Positions 54,089-61,262 of a stretch of 64,000 nucleotides of DNA are shown piece by piece. The position numbers and the translations under genes were made by a program. Position 1 is the stretch's first letter. Each line of letters opens with the position of its first letter. Source of the stretch: Flavobacterium reichenbachii (lineage in GTDB: Bacteria; Bacteroidota; Bacteroidia; Flavobacteriales; Flavobacteriaceae); assembly GCF_002217435.1 (NCBI RefSeq), contig NZ_MUHF01000030.1, positions 46,691 through 110,690 on the forward strand, written 5' to 3'. The notes below the pieces were generated by a model. The model had not been told where the DNA came from and searched no databases. It saw only the letters and a program-made list of their open reading frames with translations.

Positions 54089-55161
54089 AAAGAAATCGCC
54101 AGCGAAGTCGTTAAAAACGTATTGCTATCCGTTGGCAGATTATTTTTTATAAAAATTTCATCTTTGCTCGAAAGATTTCTCGCTTCAATTCTAAACATAA
54201 CATTATCAGTAACCAAGTAATCAAAGTTAGCCGAAAATCCGTAAGTTTTAAAGCCATTTGGCGTTTCCGTTGTGATAATAACTCCTTTTTCATCACTGTA
54301 ATATTCACCGCGTGCCGCTAACTGAATCTTATCTGTTGGTTTGTATTGCAGAATCAAAACAGGCGAAAACCAAGTATCGTATTTATCACTCTTTTTAGCC
54401 GATTGTTGTGAACCAACATCAAAACCAGCTGTTACATTTGTCTTCTCCGTTACTTTAAACTGTCCGTAAAAGTTATTAAAATAGCGCCATTTTTTGTCAA
54501 TATCCGGCTGCTCATTTCCAACATACGTACTCCAGTTCAAAACCACTTTATCTGATGGTTTGTACGTAATCTGCGTTCCAAAAGCCGGCGTCTGATTGCC
54601 TTCTACTTTCTCAATTCGTTGCCAGCCATTCAAATACATTCCGGCCAAATACCATTTTCCAGATTCAGAGGTGTAACCAATTTTAACTCCCGCTTCATAA
54701 TAAGGAGAATTCTCCGCGAGAATACTTCGCGTTAAAGTCTGGCAATCCTTCCCAATCGCACTTTCAAAGCCAATATGTGCAGGCATAATTCCCGCATCGA
54801 TCCATAAATTATGACTTTGCGAAATCTTAACACCAACATTTGCTTCGTAAACATTTTTCAGCAAACCTTGCTCCGCCGACATATTATATTCGGCGTAAGT
54901 TCCCGCCATCAAAGCAAAATTCCCGCGAATATTTTCTTTCGAATAATTCACTTTTGCCAAACCCAAATTCAGGTTTACTTCATTGCTTTTGTTATAATTA
55001 TAAAAAAATCCGGGGCGCGTATGATCCTCCGGTTTCCCAAAATCATAACTATAATAAGCGTCTACATATCCTGAAAATGTCAATGGACTTTTAGATTCTT
55101 CTTGTGCGTGTAAATTGCTATAACCAAAAGCGATTAAAGCTGTAAGTATTATTTTTTTCAT
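54085..55161 (-). CDS. Outer-membrane beta-barrel protein of the kdp operon
   Basis: The 358-residue protein has a signal peptide (MKKIILTALIAFGYSNLHAQ). A single 16-or-so-strand barrel follows, with alternating strands such as TFSGYVDAYYSYDFG, GIMPAHIGFESAIG and a terminal TSLAISF with C-terminal Phe. It resembles the BBP2-like porins of Bacteroidota. Its position between kdpC and kdpD suggests a role in K+ passage through the outer membrane; that is inference. The start at 55161 (ATG) is preferred over the TTG at 55179. Confidence 0.85.
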   Translation of the reverse strand: MKKIILTALIAFGYSNLHAQEESKSPLTFSGYVDAYYSYDFGKPEDHTRPGFFYNYNKSNEVNLNLGLAKVNYSKENIRGNFALMAGTYAEYNMSAEQGLLKNVYEANVGVKISQSHNLWIDAGIMPAHIGFESAIGKDCQTLTRSILAENSPYYEAGVKIGYTSESGKWYLAGMYLNGWQRIEKVEGNQTPAFGTQITYKPSDKVVLNWSTYVGNEQPDIDKKWRYFNNFYGQFKVTEKTNVTAGFDVGSQQSAKKSDKYDTWFSPVLILQYKPTDKIQLAARGEYYSDEKGVIITTETPNGFKTYGFSANFDYLVTDNVMFRIEARNLSSKDEIFIKNNLPTDSNTFLTTSLAISF

Positions 55162-55214
55162 TTTAATTTTGGTATTCAAACCCGAAAAGGTTAATTAATT
55201 ATTTAGTAGATTTT

Positions 55215-55299
55215 TTAGGAGCTAATCCCGCTGTTCCTTCCAATCTTTTGTGCCGAACCCCGGCACAAAAGGATTTTCCCTCCCATCGGGGCTAGGACA
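55215..55299. repeat. Dispersed intergenic element, copy 2 (TTAGGAGCTAATCC family)
   Basis: It starts TTAGGAGCTAATCCCGCTGT, has a hairpin core CTTTTGTGCCG / CGGCACAAAAGG and ends CCCATCGGGGCTAGG. The termini match copy 1 while the hairpin core differs. Confidence 0.78.
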
Positions 55300-55341
55300 T
55301 TTGGGGTAAAAAGGCGTTTTGTATTATAATAGTTTTTATAT

Positions 55342-55368
55342 CCTAACAGGTTTCCAAAACCTGTTAGG
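55342..55368. repeat. CCTAACAGG hairpin
   Basis: CCTAACAGGTTT and AAACCTGTTAGG form a perfect 12-bp stem with a 3-nt loop. A similar hairpin is at 55575-55601. Confidence 0.85.
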
Positions 55369-55406
55369 TATTATTTTAAGTTTAGTTTCCGATTCCAATT
55401 CTCGCC

Positions 55407-55538
55407 ATAGTTGTCATTTCCCAGGAGAAATCTTCGTAAGAAACTCCACTAAGAGTATCAATCTTTGTCGATTTAGCAACGAAGATTTGCTTCGCCTATT
55501 CGCTATTGCTCGGGTCTCCTTCGTCGAAATGACAAACT
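55407..55538. repeat. TTGTCATTTC imperfect inverted-repeat unit
   Basis: The left end TTGTCATTTCCCAGGAGAAA is mirrored at the right end by GGTCTCCTTCGTCGAAATGA plus CAAA. Units with TTTCGACGAAGGAGA are, as I recall, common between genes of flavobacteria. Confidence 0.6.
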
Positions 55539-55574
55539 GAGTGGTTACTTTATGTTTATGCAGATTTTATCATA

Positions 55575-55601
55575 CCTAACAGGTTCTGGAAACCTGTTAG
55601 G
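55575..55601. repeat. CCTAACAGG hairpin, second copy
   Basis: CCTAACAGGTT and AACCTGTTAGG form a perfect 11-bp stem with loop CTGGA. Confidence 0.85.
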
Positions 55602-55658
55602 ATAAAAACCTTAGAACCTTAGCGACTCAGTCCCGAAGCTTCGGGATCAGAACCTTTT

Positions 55659-56210
55659 TTAGCGTAACTGATCCAAAGCCACATTCAATTCCAAAACATT
55701 AACCGTTTCAGGTCCCATAACAGCTGTATTAATTTTAGACTCCACCAAAGCTTTTACTTTAGCTTCATCTAGTTTTCTTTCTTTAGCAATTCGTTTTACC
55801 TGAACCAAAGCGCCTTGCGGAGAAATATTCGGATCCAATCCACTTCCCGAAGCAGTTACCATATCTGATGGAATCTCAGATTTTTTCAAATAAGGATGAA
55901 CAACTAAAAACGTATCAATTCTTTTTTGAACCAAAGCCAGATAATCAGCATTGCTTGGTCCTTTGTTGCTTCCGGCACTTCCGGCAGCATTATAATCTAC
56001 AGCCGAAGGTCTTCCCCAGAAATAATTGGATTTGTCGAATTTCTGACCAATTTTTTGGTAACCAACCACTTTTCCGTTAACCGAAATCGTTTCTCCTTTT
56101 CCTTGATTAGGAGCAAATTGTGCAATTCCGTAAATCGCTAAAGGATAAATAACTGCGAATAAAATCAAAGTAATCACAGTAAGTTTTAATAGTGAAAATA
56201 TAGTTTTCAT
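55659..56210 (-). CDS. kdpC: K+-transporting ATPase subunit KdpC
   Basis: The 183-residue protein has one N-terminal membrane helix (residues 8-29) and the KdpC periplasmic domain (FWGRPSAVDYNAAGSAGSNK; GSGLDPNISPQGALVQVKRIA). KdpC stabilises the KdpFABC complex. It is complete. It is separated from kdpB by a 162-bp spacer with an imperfect TTAG-type inverted repeat (56231-56251 with 56348-56368). Confidence 0.96.
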   Translation of the reverse strand: MKTIFSLLKLTVITLILFAVIYPLAIYGIAQFAPNQGKGETISVNGKVVGYQKIGQKFDKSNYFWGRPSAVDYNAAGSAGSNKGPSNADYLALVQKRIDTFLVVHPYLKKSEIPSDMVTASGSGLDPNISPQGALVQVKRIAKERKLDEAKVKALVESKINTAVMGPETVNVLELNVALDQLR

Positions 56211-56230
56211 TTTTTTGAGATTCTAAGGGA

Positions 56231-56368
56231 CTAAGTTGCTAAGATTCTAAGTTTTTTTTCAGAAGCTTAGCAAATCGAAGTCATGTTTTTAATTTGAGTT
56301 TTTAAAGATTCCTTGATTTTACGATTCTAAGAGAAAAACCTTAGCCCCTTAGAATCTTAGCATCTCAG
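56231..56368. repeat. CTTAGAATCTTAGC inverted repeat in the kdpB-kdpC spacer
   Basis: The arms 56231-56251 and 56348-56368 match at 19 of 21 positions when inverted. Related sequence (CCTTAGAACCTTAGCGACTC) lies after kdpC at 55609. Confidence 0.75.
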
Positions 56369-56372
56369 AACC

Positions 56373-58430
56373 TTACATAAATAAAGCAACGAGCAAATCA
56401 ATTAATTTAATTCCGATAAAAGGCACAATCAATCCACCTAAACCATAAATCAAAAGGTTTCTTTTTAAAATTGCACTAGCCCCAATTGGACGATAATCAA
56501 CACCTTTCAGCGCAAGCGGAATCAAAATCGGAATGATAATCGCATTAAAAATTACAGCTGATAAAATCGCGCTTTCAGGACTGTGCAAATGCATAATGTT
56601 TAAACCTTGCAAAGCTGGAATCGCAGTAATAAAAAGAGCAGGAACAATAGCAAAATATTTCGCAACGTCATTTGCAATAGAAAAAGTAGTTAAAGTGCCT
56701 CGAGTCATTAAAAGCTGTTTTCCAATTTCAACAATCTCAATTAGTTTCGTTGGATCATTGTCCAGATCGACCATGTTTCCTGCTTCTTTTGCAGCCTGAG
56801 TTCCGCTGTTCATGGCAACTCCAACATTTGCTTGGGCAAGGGCAGGAGCATCATTTGTACCGTCTCCCATCATGGCAACCAATCTTCCTTCGGACTGTTC
56901 TTTTTTGATGTAATTCATTTTATCCTCTGGCTTGGCTTCGGCAATAAAATCATCAACTCCGGCAGCTTCTGCAATAAATTTAGCTGTCAGCGGATTATCT
57001 CCCGTAACCATAACCGTTTTGATTCCCATTCTGCGTAAGCGCTCAAAACGTTCTTTCATTCCGGTTTTTATAATATCCTGAAGTTCGATAACGCCTTGAA
57101 TTTCATTGTTTTTAATCACAACTAGTGGAGTTCCTCCGTTAGAAGAAATCGTAATGACTTGTTGTGCAGTATCTTCAGGAAATGCATTTCCAGCTTGTTG
57201 TGCAATATTCCTTGCAGCATCTTGCGCACCTTTTCGAATATTAGTTCCATCTTTTAAAATAACTCCTGAAGTTCTGGTTTCGGCGGTAAATTTTATAGTA
57301 TGTGAAATGTTATCTGTGAAATGTGACAGGTCTTCCTGCATTTTACCGTTTAAATTAATTGTTTTACTCAATTCAATAATACTTTTCCCTTCCGGAGTAT
57401 CATCTGCAAGCGAACTCAAAACGGCAGATTTAATAAAATCATCCAAAGAAATTCCTTTTGTCGGATAAAAATTGGTTGCTTTTCTGTTTCCAATCGTGAT
57501 TGTTCCGGTTTTATCCAAAAGCAAAACATCAATATCTCCGGCAGTTTCAACGGCTTTACCAGATTTTGTAATTACGTTGGCACGCAACGCTCTGTCCATT
57601 CCCGCAATTCCAATTGCAGAAAGTAAACCTCCAATTGTAGTTGGAATCAAACAAACAAACAAAGCAATAAAAGCCGCAATCGTGATGGGTGCATTGGCAT
57701 AGTCGGCAAACGGTTTTAGCGTAACGCACACAATCACGAAGATTAAAGTAAATGCGGCTAATAAAATAGTTAGGGCGATTTCGTTTGGCGTTTTCTGACG
57801 GCTTGCACCTTCAACCAAAGCAATCATTTTGTCTAAAAAGCTTTCGCCAGGTTCAGATGTTACAATTACTTTAATTTTATCAGAAAGTACTTTTGTTCCT
57901 CCGGTAACGGAAGATTTATCTCCGCCAGCTTCCCGAATTACCGGAGCACTTTCTCCCGTAATGGCACTTTCGTCAATCGTGGCTAAACCTTCGATAATCT
58001 CACCATCGGTTGCAATTAAATCGCCTGATTCGCAAACGAAAATGTCTCCTTTTTTTAATTGTGAAGAACTGATATTTTTGATTTCTCCGTTAGGCAAAAT
58101 TTGTCTTGCCGGAGTTTCTTCCCGCGTTTTTCTTAAACTATCGGCTTGTGCTTTTCCTCTGGCTTCGGCAATAGCTTCGGCAAAATTGGCAAACAAAAGT
58201 GTCGCCAGTAAAATTAAAAACACAATTAAATTATAAGTAAAACTACCTTGGTCAGTTGCGCCCATTAATATGGAAATGCAAACGGCAAACATAATGGCAG
58301 TTCCTATTTCTACGGTAAACATTACCGGATTTTTGATCATCATTTTTGGATTCAGCTTGACGAAAGATTGCACTAAAGCTTCTTTTACCTGCTTACTTTC
58401 AAACAATGAAGTGGATTTATTAGTTGTCAT
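56373..58430 (-). CDS. kdpB: K+-transporting P-type ATPase subunit KdpB
   Basis: The 685-residue P-type ATPase has the phosphorylation site Asp306 in LLLDKTGTITIGNR, the actuator motif GESAPVIRE (with ITGES), the nucleotide domain and the hinge MMGDGTNDAPALAQANVG. It drives K+ uptake through KdpA. The ATG at 58430 gives the normal length; upstream in-frame codons to 58520 lie inside a repeat element and are not expected to be coding. Confidence 0.97.
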   Translation of the reverse strand: MTTNKSTSLFESKQVKEALVQSFVKLNPKMMIKNPVMFTVEIGTAIMFAVCISILMGATDQGSFTYNLIVFLILLATLLFANFAEAIAEARGKAQADSLRKTREETPARQILPNGEIKNISSSQLKKGDIFVCESGDLIATDGEIIEGLATIDESAITGESAPVIREAGGDKSSVTGGTKVLSDKIKVIVTSEPGESFLDKMIALVEGASRQKTPNEIALTILLAAFTLIFVIVCVTLKPFADYANAPITIAAFIALFVCLIPTTIGGLLSAIGIAGMDRALRANVITKSGKAVETAGDIDVLLLDKTGTITIGNRKATNFYPTKGISLDDFIKSAVLSSLADDTPEGKSIIELSKTINLNGKMQEDLSHFTDNISHTIKFTAETRTSGVILKDGTNIRKGAQDAARNIAQQAGNAFPEDTAQQVITISSNGGTPLVVIKNNEIQGVIELQDIIKTGMKERFERLRRMGIKTVMVTGDNPLTAKFIAEAAGVDDFIAEAKPEDKMNYIKKEQSEGRLVAMMGDGTNDAPALAQANVGVAMNSGTQAAKEAGNMVDLDNDPTKLIEIVEIGKQLLMTRGTLTTFSIANDVAKYFAIVPALFITAIPALQGLNIMHLHSPESAILSAVIFNAIIIPILIPLALKGVDYRPIGASAILKRNLLIYGLGGLIVPFIGIKLIDLLVALFM

Positions 58431-58458
58431 TTTTGATGTTATTTTGTTTAACTGATTT

Positions 58459-58610
58459 TTTAAACACATAGAAACATAGATTTTAACTTTGATGAAAATG
58501 CGTTTCACTTGCATTAACACATCCCGAAGCTTCGGGACTATGTGTTAGAAACTAGTTTCTTTTGATTTTCTTTTTTTAGTAAAGAAAAACTATGTTTCTA
58601 TGTGTTTAAA
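58459..58610. repeat. 152-bp element with perfect 21-bp terminal inverted repeats (copy 2)
   Basis: The ends (58459-58479 and 58590-58610, AACACATAGAAACATAG type) are perfect inverted repeats. Inside are CCCGAAGCTTCGGGA and GAAACTAGTTTC palindromes. It lies between kdpA and kdpB and is related to 48305-48449. Confidence 0.85.
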
Positions 58611-58636
58611 TATCTTCAGCATTGAAAAATGAGTTA

Positions 58637-60358
58637 TTATTTTAGTGTAAAATATTCCGCTAAAGGTCCAAGTGCCAATGCAGGAAAGAACGATAAAGCG
58701 GCAATAATCGCGATCACAGCAAAAACCATTACACCAAAAATAGAAGTATCAGTTTTTAAAGTTCCTGCACTTTCCGGGATGTATTTTTTGTTTGCCAATA
58801 ATCCTGCAATTGCCAATGGTCCAACGATAGGAATGAAACGACTTAACAGTAACACAATTCCGGTAGTGATATTCCAGAACGGATTGTTATCGCCCAAACC
58901 TTCAAAACCAGAACCGTTATTGGCAGCACTCGAAGTATATTCGTATAACATTTCAGAGAATCCGTGATTTCCAGGATTGTTTAACCAGCCTGTTGCGTTG
59001 CCGCTGAACCAATAACCCATTGCGGTATCATGTGCAGCAAAATAAGAAGCCAAAGCTGTTCCGGCTAAGATCAATAAAGGGTGAAGAATGGCAATAAAAG
59101 CAGCAATTTTAACTTCCCGCGCTTCGATTTTCTTTCCTAAGAATTCTGGTGTTCGACCCACCATTAATCCGGAAATAAATACAGCCAGAATAATGAAAAT
59201 ATAGAAGTTTAAAATACCAACACCGCAACCGCCGTAAAACGCATTGACCATCATGGCAAGCAATTGCATAGCTCCGGAAACCGGCATTGAACTATCGTGC
59301 ATACTATTTACAGAACCTGTAGAAATTACAGTTGTAGCAATACTCCAGAAACCTGAAATGGCGGGCCCAAACCGAACTTCTTTTCCTTCCATTGCTCCGG
59401 TTGCCTGCGCGATTCCCATTTTTTCGATAGCAGGATTTCCGTTGATTTCCGTCATCATTGTTGGGATAACGAGTAATAAGAATCCAATTGTCATTACTCC
59501 GAAGATTACATAGGATAATTTCTTTTTCTTTAAATAAAAACCTAAAGCAAAAATCATAGCAAACGGAACAATTAATTGTGCCCAAAGTTCAACGGCATTA
59601 GTAAAATAAGTAGGATTTTCTAACGGATGTGCCGAGTTGGCTCCAAAAAATCCACCACCATTTGTACCTAAATGTTTAATGGCAATAAAAGCAGCAGCAG
59701 GGCCGCGGGAAACATCAACGTGATCGCCTTGTAAAGTGGTGATTGAATCTTTACTGTCAAAATTCATTGGAGTACCGCTGAATGCTAAAATAGCAGCTAC
59801 AATGACAGAAATTGGTAATAAAACACGAGTACAGCTTTTGATAAAATAGTTGTAAAAATTACCTAATTTATCTGTAGTTCTTTCTTTCATTGCAGTAAAA
59901 ATCATTGCTGCAGCTGCCATTCCGACACCGGCAGAAACAAATTGCAAGAACATCAAAAACATTTGTGATAAATAAGAAACGCCACTTTCGCCTGAATAAT
60001 GCTGTAAATTACAATTGACAACAAAAGAAATAGCCGTGTTAAAAGCCAAATCTGGTGACATTGACGGGTTATTATCAGGATTTAAAAACAAAGATCCTTG
60101 GAACAATAAGATAAAGAAACAAAGAAAGAACCAAATCATGTTGATGCTTAAAAGTGCTTTTAAGTGTTGTTTCCAGTTCATTTCTTCAGTGGAATTAATT
60201 CCGCTGATTTTAAAAATAAATTTTTCAATTGGATTGAAAATCGGGTCAAGCAATGTTTTATCGCCCAAATAAACTTTAGCAATATATTTTCCTAAAGGAA
60301 TAGCTAAAACTATCGAAACGATAAAAATACTGATGACGCCTAATAATTCTGTGTTCAT
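58637..60358 (-). CDS. kdpA: K+-transporting ATPase subunit KdpA
   Basis: The 573-residue membrane protein has about ten helices and four selectivity-filter-like loops, among them SFVVNCNLQHYSGE and GTNGGGFFGANSAHP, as in the SKT channel superfamily. KdpA selects and conducts K+ for the ATPase. Length and order are normal. It is preceded by the kdpF microgene after 91 bp. Confidence 0.97.
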   Translation of the reverse strand: MNTELLGVISIFIVSIVLAIPLGKYIAKVYLGDKTLLDPIFNPIEKFIFKISGINSTEEMNWKQHLKALLSINMIWFFLCFFILLFQGSLFLNPDNNPSMSPDLAFNTAISFVVNCNLQHYSGESGVSYLSQMFLMFLQFVSAGVGMAAAAMIFTAMKERTTDKLGNFYNYFIKSCTRVLLPISVIVAAILAFSGTPMNFDSKDSITTLQGDHVDVSRGPAAAFIAIKHLGTNGGGFFGANSAHPLENPTYFTNAVELWAQLIVPFAMIFALGFYLKKKKLSYVIFGVMTIGFLLLVIPTMMTEINGNPAIEKMGIAQATGAMEGKEVRFGPAISGFWSIATTVISTGSVNSMHDSSMPVSGAMQLLAMMVNAFYGGCGVGILNFYIFIILAVFISGLMVGRTPEFLGKKIEAREVKIAAFIAILHPLLILAGTALASYFAAHDTAMGYWFSGNATGWLNNPGNHGFSEMLYEYTSSAANNGSGFEGLGDNNPFWNITTGIVLLLSRFIPIVGPLAIAGLLANKKYIPESAGTLKTDTSIFGVMVFAVIAIIAALSFFPALALGPLAEYFTLK

Positions 60359-60449
60359 AATTGTGAGATTTTAGTAAAATGTCAGATGTGATTTGTAAAA
60401 GGAGATTGACGCAAAACATCTAACATCTCACTTATAACTTTTTGCAACA

Positions 60450-60527
60450 TTAAAATTTTTCGGGTTTGATTAATACATAAACCAAATAGCCGAAAACGAC
60501 GATGGAAACAATAAATAGTGCAGTCAT
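60450..60527 (-). CDS. kdpF: K+-transporting ATPase subunit KdpF
   Basis: A 25-residue frame encodes MTALFIVSIVVFGYLVYVLI followed by KPEKF. One transmembrane helix and a C-terminal [KR]PEKF are the hallmarks of KdpF, a lipid-like stabiliser of KdpA/B. It sits directly before kdpA, as in canonical kdpFABC operons, and 3 bp after another microgene. Confidence 0.88.
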   Translation of the reverse strand: MTALFIVSIVVFGYLVYVLIKPEKF

Positions 60528-60530
60528 GAT

Positions 60531-60617
60531 TTAGATTTTTTCAAAAAATTCAACTGATTTAAAACAAATTGCAAAAAGCAAAACTGCCAATGCGAGTAAA
60601 AGAATAGTGATTAACAT
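60531..60617 (-). CDS. 28-aa single-helix membrane microprotein ahead of kdpF
   Basis: A complete frame MLITILLLALAVLLFAICFK followed by SVEFFEKI stops 3 bp before the kdpF start codon. It has one hydrophobic helix and an amphipathic charged end, similar in size and layout to KdpF but different in sequence. The tight spacing suggests translational coupling. It could be a second lipid-like Kdp subunit or a regulator; no experimental role is known to me. Confidence 0.62.
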   Translation of the reverse strand: MLITILLLALAVLLFAICFKSVEFFEKI

Positions 60618-60711
60618 ATTTTTATTTTAGATTTTAGATTTAAAACTTTTAGCGATTAACCGAATTAACTATTGACGATTAAACAGCTAAGCAGTTAACC
60701 GATTAAACTTT

Positions 60712-60993
60712 CTAAACGCCCGAAGTATTAACCTGCTTGATATATTCCGCTTTAAGCGTTTGAGGAAAAAGATGAGAAATATTGCAGTGGCGTACTTCCA
60801 TAAAAGAAGAAACCGAGAAAATATACACATTAGAAATAGCATTTTTTGTTTCCATACTTCCATTTATGAATAGACGTTCAGCAAGTGCCAGACATTTTTT
60901 TGCCCGCACGATATTACCAGAAATAATAGATTTTTTGGTGATGTCCGCAAAGCGTTCAGCTTGTTTGTAGATTGAGGTGACTTGATTTTTCAT
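60712..60993 (-). CDS. 93-aa helical protein at the head of the kdp operon
   Basis: The 93-residue soluble protein (SIYKQAERFADITKKSIISG; ALAERLFINGSMETKNAISN) looks all-helical, like a short TPR or DUF7674-type domain. I recall similar genes beside kdp in other Bacteroidota, but cannot verify it. It is the first gene after the regulator's terminator, so it probably heads the kdp transcript and may be a kdp-specific regulator. The leader has an AAGGAGG motif 22 nt before the ATG, too far for normal use. Confidence 0.7.
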   Translation of the reverse strand: MKNQVTSIYKQAERFADITKKSIISGNIVRAKKCLALAERLFINGSMETKNAISNVYIFSVSSFMEVRHCNISHLFPQTLKAEYIKQVNTSGV

Positions 60994-61053
60994 GAGAATG
61001 AATTTTTATGTTCTTCCTCCTTATGCCAAAATATGTTCCGAAAAAGTCAAGTT

Positions 61054-61069
61054 ACAGCTAAAGTGCTGT
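61054..61069. promoter_or_regulatory. Palindrome upstream of the kdp operon (candidate enhancer site)
   Basis: ACAGC-N6-GCTGT is a perfect 5+5 dyad with partly symmetric flanks (GTT/CAA), 60 bp before the first kdp gene. A Fis-type NtrC regulator could bind it; the assignment is inference. Confidence 0.35.
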
Positions 61070-61106
61070 CAATAAAAGGAATGTAGTTTTGTGCCAAAAA
61101 TTGAGC

Positions 61107-61138
61107 ATAAAAAAAGCCTATCAAAATGATAAGCTTTT
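61107..61138 (-). terminator. Terminator of the sigma-54 regulator gene
   Basis: On the minus strand AAAAGCTTATCA pairs with TGATAGGCTTTT (one mismatch) and a T-run follows. It separates the regulator from the kdp genes. Confidence 0.75.
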
Positions 61139-61169
61139 ATTGAAATGATAAGGTTTGTTTCGTTTTCTG

Positions 61170-61262
61170 CCAGGTTTTCAAAACCTTGTAAGTATTCGAT
61201 TTATGTTGTAAATATTCGTTCTTTAAAATTTAAAGCTACAAGGTTTTAAAAACCTTGCAGGA
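61170..61262. repeat. Two AGGTTTT/AAAACCT hairpins after the regulator gene
   Basis: CCAGGTTTTCAAAACCTTG (near 61170) and CAAGGTTTTAAAAACCTTG (61239-61257) are short palindromes of the same family. They may act as extra terminators. Confidence 0.6.

Larger units (their letters stand above)
55162..55658. other. Repeat-filled spacer between kdpC and the barrel gene
   Basis: These 497 bp hold no convincing gene. They contain the second copy of the TTAGGAGCTAATCC element (55215-55299), two CCTAACAGG hairpins (55342-55368 and 55575-55601) flanking a TTGTCATTTC inverted-repeat unit (55407-55538), and a CCTTAGAACCTTAG unit ending with the perfect palindrome TCCCGAAGCTTCGGGA (55631-55646). Four repeat families in half a kilobase inside an operon is unusual. 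Confidence 0.75.

Noticed and set aside
56533..58455. Several plus-strand frames of 60-135 codons opposite kdpB
   Set aside because: They are antisense shadows of kdpB without promoters or recognisable protein features.
58431..58520. 30 extra N-terminal residues for KdpB
   Set aside because: The segment reaches into the dispersed repeat element, and family length fits the ATG at 58430.
61024..61097. A definite sigma-54 promoter for kdp
   Set aside because: TTGGCAC and TTGGCAT boxes exist but the -12 GC is missing at the right spacing, so it is listed only as a weak observation.
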